64,000 bases of DNA, taken from Scedosporium boydii. Taxonomy: Eukaryota > Ascomycota > Sordariomycetes > Microascales > Microascaceae. Position numbers and translations under genes: made by a program. Position 1 is the stretch's first letter; every line of letters begins with the position of its first letter. Below are positions 11,401 to 23,177 of this stretch, one piece after another. The stretch lies in NCBI GenBank assembly GCA_002221725.1, contig NJFT01000040.1, positions 1-64,000 of the forward strand. The letters are read 5' to 3'. A model generated the notes under the pieces. The model did no database searches. It was not told where the DNA came from and worked only from the letters and a program-made list of their open reading frames with translations.

Positions 11401-13960
11401 AACATTATACTAATATTAAGATAATTGCTATAGAAAAAGAGAGGGAAGAGTTACAGAAGGGAAATAGCTTTTCTAAGTCCCTTTATATTTACTAGAATAG
11501 TTAAGTTCAATAATTTAGAGGGAAGGAAGAGAAGTTAGAGTAGAATAGGTTACAAACAAAGTAACTGCCTAAAACCAGTAGTTATAGCTACTAACATTCC
11601 TAATTACAAGGAAATAAGGCCTACAAAGGAAAGCCTAAAGATAGCGATAATTCCCCAAACAAAGACAGCGAAATAAATCATTAAACTCAAACAATCTACT
11701 ACTATTCTAGATATCTATAAAAACACCCTTCCTCCTCTTCCTAAATAACATTCCCCCCTCTCCTTACTATAACTAGCTATCTTATCAAATTTAATATTCC
11801 CTAATCAATTATTTAGATCACTAGCAAAGAAAGAAAAGCACCTTCCTTAACTAATACCTTATATTCTAATAATCCTTACCTTAATACAACCCCTTACTCT
11901 ATAAAACAACCTTAATTTTACCTACTAGCACAGAAACCTACTAATCAATTAGCCCTTAATTACTATACTACCTCAGAGGGTAGTCAAGTAGGGGTTAGAT
12001 AAGTTCCCCAAACAGTCTATAGCTATATCCCCTCTAGCACAAGGCACCAACTACAATATCCTCATCTACCTTATTTAAATCCTACAAGTTTAAGAGCATA
12101 TCTAATACTAACTAAAAAAGAGAGAAAGGACTATTTTAGAGTAGATTAACTTCCTATACTAGCAAAAGTATTACCTAGTCAAACAACTAGCTTAGGAAAA
12201 TAGGAAGTATAAACTTAGCTTCGTTAAAATTATTAATTACTTATATTCCCTTAATAAGACCCTGGCATAGAGGGCCTAGCTAAACTAAAATAAATTAAAT
12301 ATTAGGTTCATTTTAATAACCTTAGAGCTATCTAATATTACTATAATCCTATTATACTATTAGCTCCATCTAGATAACCCTTCCTATACAGCTAACATCA
12401 AGTTTACTATAAAGGAGGGAAGAAAGGAGAGGCTTTATTAAGCCCTATAGGTAAGTAGTAAAGGGGTATAGTACACACAGTATATAGTAACTTGCCTACA
12501 CTTTAACAAGCCAGCCTACTAGACGATAATAATCTAGGATAAGAAGGTAGAAAAGTTATACCTATATAATACCCTTTATAAAAAACAGGACACTAGGATT
12601 ATAATTAGTATTAAAGCATAGGCTATATAGAGGAGAAAGGAGGGAAAGTCGGATAAATTCATTACTATCTATCCTACTTAAATAGTATAGGGCATTTGGG
12701 AATATAGTCTCCTAGCTATTGCTAATGTCTTTAACTTCTTCTAACCCCTATTAACTATTTCCTATACCTATAATCCGTCCTACTAATAGCGCTCTATTTA
12801 TAAGGTAGGTAACTAGACACTTAATAGGATGGACTATATAACGAAGAACGAGCAATTAGATAAGTTAGTTAATTTTTAGAGGGCTACTATCTACAACTTC
12901 TTTAATAACCTAATTAATATCCCCCTTAACTCCTTCCACCCCCTAACTATTAAGCTATTAGATAGTATACTAAAGGCTAGAGTAAGTAAATAGAAGTTCT
13001 TATAGGAAGAGAACTTTAATATATCCAAGCTAGTCCTAGAGGAGTTAAAAAAGGACACTAAGGCAGTCAGGAACTAAGTAGGATACCTAGAGAAATTAAG
13101 AAGAGTATTAAAAAGCTGGGATATACCTCTTCTCATTAAAAAACAAATTAAAGCTTTCCTACTAGCTCCTAGCTTCAAGGCTAGGAAGTTAATATTACCT
13201 AACTTAGATAATACTTAGCAGGTATATAATTTATATTAAGTTGCTATAGATAGGGGGGTAGTATAGTAGCCTTTCCCATTCTTCCTTAGGACAGACTAGT
13301 AGGAGTCTCATTCTTTAACCCCCCCTCTAAAGCACCCTATCCCCACCAAGCCCACCAAGCTCTTCCCACTAAAGACGCCATCAAAAGCAGTAGTTCCTTT
13401 CAAGAGATTTAGCACCCCTACTAACCAACTGCCTCCACCTATTAACACACCCAAGCCTTTTACATTTAGCCCAGAAGCTCACAAGAAGAGCAAACCCCCA
13501 TATTACAACCCTACACCATTAAAGCCCTCTAAGTTAGCAAAACCTTCTCAATCCCTAATACATAAGCCTCCCTCAGATCGCCTAGTTCATTTAGCAAGCC
13601 ACAAAAAGGCGCCATCAACAGTAAAGAAGAGGAGGCAAACTCAGAGAGCCCTACCAAAGTCTCTTAAACCACCCTCCCAACCTCTATCTCACTAGTCACA
13701 AAGAACTAAGGAGCAGCCCCTATCCTATAGATCTCAAAGGATTAGGGGACAGCCCTAATCTCAACCAGCCTCCAACTACTAAAGATTGCCACTATAGATG
13801 CTGGATTATGAGCGGCGAGAATTCCATAACCAGGAGACAGGAGAGGTCTTCACTCCCACTATGACAAACATATTTATAGAGTCAGTATAGGCAGGACTTA
13901 AGGGAAGGGCCTAAGAGAGATATAAGCTACTAGGAAAGCAAGGTAACTAATTGATCAGTC
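11300..13960 (+). pseudogene. Extra decayed ORF of element A downstream of integrase, unknown product
   Basis: One plus-strand frame can be followed from about 11,300 to 13,930 with only TAG/TAA interruptions. The middle (about 12,400-13,260) looks like a globular helical protein. The C-terminal 200 residues (about 13,300-13,900) have few stops and are Pro/Lys/Ser-rich, ending in a short acidic/aromatic segment. No known domain was recognised. Since RIP removes TGA codons everywhere, lack of TGA is weak evidence; the continuity of the C-terminal third is the stronger argument. Confidence 0.5.
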
Positions 13961-14099
13961 ATTTTATTATAGTTAATTCTTAAGAAAGGCATTACAGTTT
14001 ACTATTTTTTCTTCGATATTCTACTATCATTAAATTTCCTTTATTATTTTCCTTTTCTTTTTAGTAAATTTTACCTAAGGCAAAATTTAGAGGGAAGGA

Positions 14100-14595
14100 T
14101 ATATTAGTATATAAGGCGACTGGCGGCGGCGCCGCCACATTACTGATCGGTGCCGCCACCGGAAGCCCGATGTACCACACATCCAAACCTCACTTATACA
14201 TAAAAGGATAATGGCCCCCCATTTTTCATAGACTAGTTCTTAGACAAGGCAGCACAGCGTAGAAGCAGGCGAAGGACAGCATCGCGATTGGGAGCGATCA
14301 GTTGTTTCCTATCAGCCAGAGTGTTATTATAGTAGACATTCTTTACTATTCTTTTCTCAATATTACTTCTTTTCCTATCTTTACATTTCTCTTCTCTTCT
14401 TTAGATATGATGTCCCACGATGCAGATTCCGACTGATCATCTACTTCTCGACATCCTACTCGACCATCAGACCAATCCGACAACCATTAGACTATTTCTT
14501 CTTTGCAGTATGGCTCTCAGCCACTCCTGACTATTCTCTTAAGTAGGTAGCACAGTCTTATTTATATTGTTGGTTGTACTGCCCGGCTCCGACAA
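14100..14595 (+). repeat. Element A 3' LTR
   Basis: A 496-bp copy of the 5' LTR, preceded by a purine-rich tract (AGAGGGAAGGA, about 14,088-14,099) that would prime plus-strand synthesis. It is followed by the AGTAG target duplication. Confidence 0.92.
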
Positions 14596-14600
14596 AGTAG

Positions 14601-14826
14601 GAGATATTATAGCTTTATATAGATACTTCTTCTATTTATCTTTAGTACTATTAGGCTAGTCGATTAGCTAGTTTCTAACTAGTTAGTTAGTTAGACTTCT
14701 TCTAATTAATTATTAGTTAGTTAATCTTTAATTAACTAATTATTCTTCCTGTAATTATATACCTTTGTTATTACTACTGTTCCTTACTACCTTCCCTGTA
14801 GCCTATATTATAGCCTAGTTGTAATA
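14601..14826 (-). repeat. Element B 3' LTR, right piece
   Basis: The remaining 226 bp of the LTR interrupted by element A. Together with 2,636-2,835 it gives 426 bp, exactly the length of the partner LTR at 21,451-21,876. A purine-rich tract on the minus strand (AAAGGGGAGGGGAAATTA, about 14,827-14,844) lies directly next to it, marking this as the 3' LTR. Confidence 0.92.
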
Positions 14827-15549
14827 TAATTTCCCCTCCCCTTTAGTCTTTATCCCTAAAGACCTATTAGTTTATTTTCTTTAACTTCTTTCTTTAAATA
14901 AGTATTTTTCTTCTTATTTATCTTCCTTCCTTCCCTTTATTATATTTAATTATATTACTAAGTTATAGTCTAGGTCTTTCTAGGTAAACTATAACTATCT
15001 TACCTAAGCTATTAATAACCTTCTTACTAGATAGTATCTTTTTAGGATACCTAAGTATACTTCTTATTTTAATATAAAGGTTTCTTAGGACTATATAGTT
15101 TATAAAGGACAGTCCTATTATAATAGTTATATTTACCTTAAATATCTTAACTATAATACTAATAGTATAACTAACTTAGCTTATAAGCTTTATTCCTTTT
15201 TTCCTTCCTATAGGTTTTATATTTCTAACCCTATTTCTAATTAACTATTTAGAATAGGAGTAATCCTGTCTTGACTATAAGGAGTAAGAGGTAGAGGCTA
15301 AGGTAGCTTATTATCTTGCTATTTTTAATATAGCTATATCCTAGGCTAGTTATCTTAAGAAGGAAAAGGAGCTTTATAAGAAAAGGGTATTAGAGATTAT
15401 TAAACTAGAGATAGAATAGGTAGCTAAGGAGGATACTATAGAGGGCGCTACTACCTCTATCCCTAGTTTAGAGATTGACTAGAGCTTGCTAATAGATCTA
15501 GTACTACTAGATCCCTTAGTTTTATTAGGTTCCTCTAGTAGTAGTCTAT

Positions 15550-15720
15550 AAGGAGTTATAAGCTCCTTATTAAATACTTAATAGGTTCTTAAGTATTATT
15601 ACTTTCTTTATAGTTTTTCTATTTAACTAAATACTTGATAGTTTCTTTATTATTTTATAAGTTAATAATCCTTTCTACTTTAAAGATTTCTTATTTTTTA
15701 GCTTCGAGCTAGATAGATTT
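15550..15720 (-). pseudogene. Element B chromodomain
   Basis: Minus-strand translation reads KVERIIN...NNKETIKYLVK.KNYKESNNT.EPIKYL. This matches the chromodomain pattern in which an ILD start is followed by YLVKWKNY and a later NTWEP; the two Trp codons now read as TAG/TAA through G-to-A change. Such a domain at the integrase C-terminus defines chromoviruses, which use it to target chromatin bearing histone H3K9 methylation. Confidence 0.8.
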
Positions 15721-16700
15721 TCCTAGTAGTATATTCTTATAAGCTAGCTTAAATAGGGCTATATAGAATATTAGATAGTTGTCTATACTTTCTAGTAGCT
15801 CTAATTTATAGTTGACTTCTAAGACTTTCTTTTTAACTAAGAATAGTCTTAGTTTTTAGTAATCGAGTTTATTACTTAGTTATATAGTTTTAATTTAAGG
15901 GTCCCTAGTTCCTAGTTTCTTTTATAATAACTAGACCTTACTTCCCCTCTTAAGGGTTAGTCCCTTAAGCTACTTACTATTAGTATAGTACTTTATCTTT
16001 TACTAGATAAATTGTAATTCTTCTTTTAGCTACTTATATAATTTCTTTATTTTATCTACTATAAGGATTACTTATTTTACTTATGTTTTTATGCCTATAG
16101 GCTTGAATCCTATCCTGGGTTTGATATTATAGTTTATATAGAATAGTGATATTTTAAAGCTTTTTAATATATTAGTATTATAGGCTTTCTAAGCTAAGGG
16201 TAATAGTAATATCTAATTATCTTATTTCTAGTTAATATAATACTATAGATATATTTTAAGTATTTAGTTTATCTATTTTACCTGCCCTTATATTTCTAGA
16301 TAATAGATAGTAGATAGCTTATAGTTAATTTCTATTTTATTTAATAAGTTTTACTAGAAGTAAGAGATAAATACTTTACCTCTATCTAAGTTAACTTCTT
16401 CTAGTAAGTTATAGTTTACTACTATAGTTTATAGAAATAGTTTTGTAAATTGTAGTACCTTTATAGATTTATTATAAGGTATAAAGTAAGTGTACTTTAT
16501 TAGCCTATTGATTACTATTATAATACTATTATATCTAACCTCTATAGCTAGGTCCTTTAACTTTAGTAGTTTGATAATAAAGTTAATGACGATTTTTTTA
16601 CTATAGTACTTTAAGTACTGGCATGGGTTGTAGTTGTCTATATAGCTTATATAGCTAATTCTTATTTTTTCTATATTAAGGGCATTTAGCTATGACCTTA
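15720..16700 (-). pseudogene. Element B integrase, RIP-inactivated
   Basis: Minus-strand reading gives the Gypsy integrase core: VINFIIKLLK.KDLA, then IIVIVNRLIKYTYFIPYNKS at about 16,500, then LSTIYYLEI.GQVK for the canonical LSTAYHPETDGQVE. Catalytic Asp and Glu codons have become Asn and Lys. TAG/TAA stops are scattered. The chromodomain follows on the coding strand. Confidence 0.8.
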
Positions 16701-17479
16701 GTAGTTACTTTCTTAAGGTATAGGATAGAGTATTCCTTTAGTACCTTTTCTATAGTTTTCTTAATTCCTAGGTGCCTATTATATAGTACTTTATAGATTG
16801 CTTAGATAAACTTCTCTACTAGGTTTAAGGGTACTGTTATCTATATTTACTCTTAGGTCTATATCTAGTCTTATAATCTAAGGTCTATATAGTAGTTTTT
16901 AATTTCCTTTATAATTAGGTTAACTTATTGTATTTAGTAGCCTGTGGCTAGCTATTATAGGTTTCCTTTATTATTATAGTAAAGGAGGGTATTTATCTCT
17001 TTTAGTATTTTCTAAAAGTAATCTAGCTTTTAGCTAAAAGTATTAGCTCTTCTATTTTCTTTTCTTTTAATATATATAATCCTGAAATTATATTTAGATA
17101 GTTCTTCTACCTATTATATTTATTATTAATTAAGTTCCTTTATTATAGTAAACTCTATAAGGTTTTTATAATTAGAGTATACTATAATTAGATGCTTAGC
17201 TTTAGTAAGGTAGTATCTCTATTCCTTAAATACTTTAATAATAGCTATTAGTTTCTTATTAGAAATAATATAGTATAGTTTTAATCTATTAAGCTTTTTT
17301 AATATAAATACTATTAGGTAAATCTTATTATCTTTACCTTATTATTTTAACTATATACCTAGACTATAGTCTAATATATCTATTTCTATTTTAAATAGTT
17401 TTAATAGGTCTACTTAGTAGAGTATAGGTTATTTATATACTAATTACTTAGCTTCCTAGAATATTTTCTATTCTTCTAG

Positions 17480-18180
17480 TCTCTATTAAAATAGTTTATC
17501 TTTCTTAGTAAGTTCTATAAGGGCTTATATATAGGTACTATAGCCTCTTAAGAACTTCCTATAGAAGTTAAGGAATCTAAGGAATCCTCTTACTTTAGTA
17601 ATATTAGTTAGTACTAGCTATTCTAAGATAGCTTTAACTTTTAATTTTTATATTTAGACCTTTTTAGGTTAGATTATATATCTAAGGAAGTCTACTTATT
17701 ATTTATAGAATTCGCATTTAGCTAGTTCTATTAGTAATTTAGCTTCTTATAGCTTTTAGAAGACTTTATATATATATTCCTTATATTCTTTTAGTATTTT
17801 TAAGAAGATAAGGATATTATTAAAGTATATTATTATAAAGTAGTCTAAGTATTCCTATAGGATATAGTTAATTATTATCTAGAAGCTTATAGAGGCATTT
17901 ATTAATCTAAAAGGTATAACTAAGTACTTAAAATACCTAAGATATATCTTAAAGGTAGTCTTCTACTTATTACCTTCCTTAATATAGATTAAGTTATATA
18001 CTCTTTTTAAGTCTAAAGTTATAAACTACTATGCTTCCTAGAGTATATCTTATAGTTCTAAGATAAGTAGTAGTAGGTATTAGTTTTTAATAGTAATTTT
18101 ATTAAATTACTAATAATCTATATATATTTATAGTTTACTATTCTTTTTTAATACTTAAAGGATTAGGTATCCTACTAGTA
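17480..18180 (-). pseudogene. Element B reverse transcriptase, RIP-inactivated
   Basis: Minus-strand translation gives NKITIKN.YLLLL near 18,090 (canonical NKITIKNRYPLPL) and, at about 17,820-17,860, YFIIIYFNNILIF, in which the YLDD active site has become YFNN through transitions. The GAG-to-RT order runs from 21,450 towards 14,830 and confirms the minus-strand orientation. Confidence 0.85.
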
Positions 18181-18499
18181 ATGTTAAGGGCTTAATATAT
18201 CTCTTCTTTAGTATTTTTACTATATAGTCTTTTAGTATTTATTACTATACTTTATTAAGATTATAGATAGGTATAAACTTTAGTTAAGTGCTTTCCTTTA
18301 ATAGTATCTTATAGTCCTACTAGCTATACTCTAGTAGTCTAGTATCTAGTTTTTTAGTAAATACTTTACTATACTTCTAGTATTTTTTAGGTATATACTA
18401 TAGTATCTCTTTTACTAGTAGTATAGCTTTGAAGATTATTATAGCTCTTATTATATATACTTATTTATACTTTCTTCTTTTTAGTAGGTAATTTAAATC

Positions 18500-21450
18500 T
18501 TTTATAGTAAGTACTTTAAAGTAAATTATTATTTTAAAGGCTTTTAGCTTATTTAAAAGTAACTTTTCTAGTTAATATTACTTAGTAGCTAAGTTGTTTT
18601 CTAGGCCTTACTTAGTTTTATTTTAAGTAAGCTGATTAGTTACCTAATTGATCTATAGGTTTTTTGTTTATAGCTATAGGATCCCTAATATAATAGGGTA
18701 TCTAGTAGTTTTAGTAATATTAAAAGAAATATAGTTAGCTTTTTCTATAATATAGATATAGAGGTATATAGTCTCTATACTAACTATTCTACCTTTGTAG
18801 TTTACTAGTATTCTATTATATATATTTAAGGTATATAGCTAGTATTTTTCTACTTATAGTAGTTCTAGCTAGTTGATAATTATTAGGGAAATGAAGTTCT
18901 TTTATATCCTGCTATCTACTAGAGCCTAGAACTCTTGTCTAGCTAAGGTGATAGGTACTTTTAGGTAATAGATCTACTATCTTTCTATAATGTTTATTTC
19001 TTATAGTTCTTAGTTAGGTCTAGGTTTTATTATTTTTATAATTTCCTCTATAACTGATATTAAACTACTATACTATAGCCTTTATAGACTAGCTATTTAT
19101 TATTAGAGTCTTTAGATTTCCTAGTATTACCTTTATTGCTACTTATTTAGCTCTACTATCTCTTATAGATTATTGATAAGGCTTTAGATAAGTTTAAGTT
19201 GCTTATTAGCTCTATCTTAAAGTTTTTTATAGAGGTTTTCTAATTTTATAGGGTCTATTTAGCTTTTAAGGAGGTATATCTATTCCTCTAGTTCTTCTAA
19301 GAACTTTTCCCTTTATTTTCTTTCTTCTTCTAGCTTCTAGACTTATTATTAGAATTTCTAGATTTCCTTTTATTATTTTTTATTATTTTAAAAGCCTTCT
19401 TCCTCTATATTATCAACCCTTATATTAAGGTTAGCTTTATTAAGGATAGTATAGTAAAGATTGTTAATTTGTTTTTAAAGGTTGATAAGATCTAATATAA
19501 TATTATCTAGTTTCCTATTATAGTATTAGTTAAGTTTCTTATAGGGTGTTTAGCTTCTACTAGTGCCTCTATACTAAGTAAAGGGGGCTTCTCCCTTTAC
19601 TACTTCCCTTTAGTTTATTTATTATTTTTTTATAAACTACTTTTACTATTCCTATATTTTATTATCTAGGTCCTAGGTACTGAAGTAGGTGTCTAGGTCC
19701 TTGGTTACTACCTTCCTTATATTAATTTCCTTAGTCTTTCTTTATATTTCCTAATCTTTTTATTTTTCTTTATTTTCTAAGTATAGGTAGTTCTTCTATT
19801 TTAAGGCCTCTATATAGTACTCTTATTATTTAGTTAAGCTTTATAGATCTTTAAGGTACTAAGCTACTTTATATTCTAATTGTTTATAGTTGAGGTCTTT
19901 CCTTATGATTTTAAGGTTTTATTAGGTTACCTCTTTTTCTAGGTTCTTGATGATCTCTCTAAGTGCTTATCTTTCTTCTTCTTCTTTAAGTATAGTATAG
20001 TAGCTAATTAGGAGGTTCTTAAATTATTCCTCTTATTCCTAGGTAGTTTAGGCTACTTATTATTCTTAGTCTTACTTTTCTAAGTTTTATTAGTATATAA
20101 ACTACTATAGTAATCTAGGTATCTAGTAATATTATTTATAGGCCTTGTTATAGTGTTCTTTATATAATAGGTCCTTACTAGTAAGGGTATTAAATTTCTT
20201 TAGGAGTTCTTCCTTTATCTTCTAGATTTACTTTATAATCTCTAGGATCTTAGTAATTTCTTTCTACTTTATTATCCTAAATATTTATAGTTTCTTTAGG
20301 TAGTAGCTAGTTCTATCCTTATTACTTTAGTAGGTAATATAGTTATTATTATAGTATATAGTCTATAATAAGGATTTATAGTTAATAGTATTAGCTTCTA
20401 GCTATTAGGTTTTTCCTTCTAGTATAGGCTTAAACCTAGATTTCTTCTTATCTAGTCTTTTATACCCTAGCTTAGGCTTATACTATATTTAGTATTTCCT
20501 TATATAATAACTATAATATCTATATTTATAGTATTTCCCTATCTTCTCTTTAAGTCTTCTAAGGGGGGCCTACTTTATAATACTAGTATTAAGCTTTATA
20601 AGTCTTATATAGGTTCCCTATATAGTAGTCTTATAAGTAGTCTTCTTTTTAATATAGGATTATCCTTACCCTTATTTTTCTATATATTGTTTATATTATT
20701 AGTTGTTAATATATACTACTATAGTAATATACTTAGATAAGTCTCCTAGTTAATTTATTTTATATAGCTTATTTTTAACTTTATCTTTAAGTCTAATATA
20801 AAACTAAGCTATTAGGAGCTTATCTTCTTAATTAAGGTAGGATATTACCTATTAAAACTTAGTAATATACTAGAAAGCAGCTCCTTTCTAGTATAGGTTC
20901 TTAAGTTATTACTTATTAACCTATTCTTTATCTAGGTTACTAAAGGCATCTTTTAAGGCTTACTTAAAATCCTTATATTTTCTAAAGAGCTTTTAGGTTT
21001 CTTTATCTTAGTTTTTACTTAATAGGTTTTCTAAGTAGTTTCTTATTTATAGCTTAAACTAGGCTAGGGTATCTCTAGTAAGGAATGTAGTAATAGTAAG
21101 TACCTAGTCCTCTTCCCTATTAAGGTTAAGATAATAATATAGGAGATAAGCTTAAGCCTATATTAAAAATCCTCAAAGTATTCCCTTCCTCCTATTATAA
21201 AGCTTAGGGGCCAGGATCTTATATTGGGGATAGGTAACTTAATCCTCTAGCTACTTAATATAGTCGCTACTAATAGATAACTTATCCTTAAGTTACTATT
21301 TTTCTACCTTAAGCTATTCCTTTTCTTTAATAAAGGCTATATAGGCCTTCTTTATATCTTCTATAGTAGTAGTACTTTCTTTAGTAGTTGATATATTATT
21401 TATTAATATACTACTAGATAGGGTTACTTACTAAATAGAAGTAGTTAATA
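18500..21450 (-). pseudogene. Element B gag/protease region, decayed
   Basis: The region between the 5' LTR and the RT of element B. It is strongly RIP-mutated, Lys/Glu-rich on the minus strand and without an intact reading frame. I could not delimit capsid, zinc knuckle or protease with confidence; the assignment rests on position within the element. Confidence 0.5.
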
Positions 21451-21876
21451 TATTATAATCTTAATACTTTAAGGTTTTAGCTAATTAATAGAATAGGAAG
21501 GTACTAGAGTAGTAGGGGCCTATTTTAGGATAAGTAAAGTAGTTAAATAATATTTATAATAATAGGTACTAGTAATATATATATAAGTATAGAATATAGT
21601 TATTATTTATATTAACTACTAAAGAGTCTAGAAGATAACTAGACTAGTAGGAGATATCGTAGCTTTATATAGATACTTCTTCTATCTATCTTTAGTACTA
21701 TTAGGCTGGTTAATTAGCTAGTTTCTAACTAGTTAGTTAGTTAGACTCCTTCTAATTGATTGTCAGTCAGTTGATCCTCGATTAACTGATTATTCTTCCT
21801 GTAGTTATATGCCTTCATTATTACTACTATTCCTTACTGCCTTCCCTATAGCCTATGTCACGGCCTGGTTATAATA
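21451..21876 (-). repeat. Element B 5' LTR
   Basis: A 426-bp LTR, uninterrupted partner of the split copy. Its position 21,650 shows the pre-insertion sequence for element A. It is followed by the ATTAC target duplication and then element C. Confidence 0.93.
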
Positions 21877-21952
21877 ATTACTATTTACTTTTCTTAATTA
21901 TAAAAACTTTTTAATAGTTTTCTAATACTAAGTAATTTATTAAGCTTAATAT
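21877..21952 (+). mobile_element. Element C, reverse transcriptase fragment 2
   Basis: Plus-strand translation reads YYLLFLIIKTF..FSNTK.FIKLNI, aligning with the Gypsy RT string RYPLPLINETLDRLSGAK.FTKLDI. It joins in frame to 2,582-2,635 on the left and to 23,178 on the right after removal of element B and the solo A LTR. Confidence 0.85.
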
Positions 21953-22309
21953 TATATTAGTATATAAGACAACTAGCGGCGCCGCTATTATATTACTAAT
22001 TAGTATTACTACTAAAAGCCTAATATACTATATATTTAGACTTTACTTATATATAAAAAGATAATAGTTCTCCCCTATTTTTATAGACTAGTTCTTAGAG
22101 AGGCGACATAGTGTAGAAGTAGGTGAAGAGTAGTATTATAGTTATAAGTAATTAGTTATTTCTTATTAGCTAGAGCATTGTTATAGTAAATATTTTTTAC
22201 TATTCTTTTCTCAATATTACTTCTTTCCTATCTTTACATTTTCCCTTCTCTTCTTTAGATATAATGTCCTACGATATAGATTCTAACTAATTATCTATTT
22301 TTCAACGTC

Positions 22310-23032
22310 TGTAAGGCATGAGCGAGAGCGCACTATGGCACGGGACTTGCCGTTAGATGACTCAGCTGCGGAGCCTGGTCGGAGCGCGGTCGGAGACAAA
22401 AGGCGTTTCTCGCAGCAGACAAGTCATTCTAAGGGGCAAGTTGAAGTCTTAATTATCAATTGACTTTTGAAAAATACATACTTCTTAGTGACACTGGTCT
22501 TTCCTCAAGCTATATACAGTATTTTGTCGGAGCCGGGCAGCACAACCAACAATACAAACAAGACTATGCTACCTACTCAAGAGAATAGTCAGGAGTGGCT
22601 GAGAGCCACACCGCAAAGAAGAAATAGTCCAATGGTTGTCGGAATGGTCTGATGGTCAAGTAGGATGTCAAGAAGTAGATAATTAGTCAGAATCTGCATC
22701 GTGGGACATCACATCCAAAGAAGAGAAGAGAAATGTAAAGATAGGAAAAAAAGTAATATTGAGAAAAGAATAGTAAAGAACGTCTACCACAACAACGCTC
22801 TAGCCAACAGGAAACAACTAATCGCTCCCAATCGCAATGCTGTCCTTCGCCTGCTTCTGCGCTATCCTGCCTTTTCTAAGAACTAGTCTATGAAAAATAG
22901 GGGGCCATCATTCTTTTATATGTAAGTGAGGTTCGGATGTGTAGCACATCGGGCTTCCGGTGGCAGCACCGATCAGCAATGTGGCGGCGCCGCCGCCAGT
23001 CGCCCTATACACCAACATAGTATATCCTTACA
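22310..23032 (+). mobile_element. Solo LTR of family E (TGTAAGG...CCTTACA), interrupted
   Basis: A small LTR of about 222 bp (22,310-22,523 plus 23,025-23,032) with inverted ends TGTAAGG and CCTTACA, flanked by ACGTC and ACGTT inside the outer A LTR. It is GC-normal and shows no obvious RIP. Size and termini resemble Copia-type LTRs, but no internal coding sequence is present here, so the superfamily is not proven. Confidence 0.85.
22524..23019 (-). mobile_element. Solo LTR of family A (inner, hardly mutated)
   Basis: A 496-bp A LTR on the minus strand inside LTR E, flanked by GTATT and GTATA. It has the same length as the LTRs of the full element A and is close to their GC-rich state. It is the youngest layer of this nest. 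Confidence 0.92.
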
Positions 23033-23177
23033 ACGTTCTACTTAACTAATAGACTATTCTGATAATTATTAAACTATTTCTTCTTTACAGGGTAGCTTCT
23101 AGCTACTACTAATTATTTTCTTAAGTAAGTAGCATAGTCTTATTTATATTATTAGTTGTACTGCCCGGCTCCGACAA

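Larger units (their letters stand above)
2836..14595 (+). mobile_element. Element A: full-length Ty3/Gypsy retrotransposon with extra 3' coding region
   Basis: An 11.76-kb element with two 496-bp direct LTRs (2,836-3,331 and 14,100-14,595) and AGTAG target duplications at 2,831-2,835 and 14,596-14,600. Plus-strand translation gives a gag-like region, an aspartic protease (DTGA), RT, RNase H and integrase in Gypsy order, with premature TAG/TAA codons where CAG/CAA are expected. About 4 kb lies between integrase and the 3' LTR, unusually long for Gypsy elements, and holds at least one further decayed reading frame. The element is inactivated but less mutated than B or C. Confidence 0.93.
2636..21876 (-). 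mobile_element. Element B: Ty3/Gypsy chromovirus, RIP-mutated, interrupted by element A
   Basis: A complete LTR retrotransposon on the minus strand. Its LTRs are 2,636-2,835 plus 14,601-14,826 (426 bp when joined) and 21,451-21,876 (426 bp). Perfect ATTAC target duplications lie at 2,631-2,635 and 21,877-21,881. The internal region is 14,827-21,450, with a purine-rich tract next to the 3' LTR. Minus-strand translation gives gag-like, RT, integrase and chromodomain segments, all broken by TAA/TAG stops. It inserted into element C and was later hit by element A in its 3' LTR. Confidence 0.93.
21953..23177 (+). mobile_element. Solo LTR of family A (outer, heavily RIP-mutated), interrupted
   Basis: An A LTR on the plus strand, split into 21,953-22,309 and 23,038-23,177 by insertion of LTR E. 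Perfect AATAT target duplications flank it at 21,948-21,952 and 23,178-23,182, inside element C. Most CpA sites are mutated, unlike the A LTR nested within it. Confidence 0.9.

Noticed and set aside
22467..22886. Two small plus-strand ORFs in the LTR nest
   Set aside because: They lie across LTR E and the inner A LTR, which are non-coding repeats.
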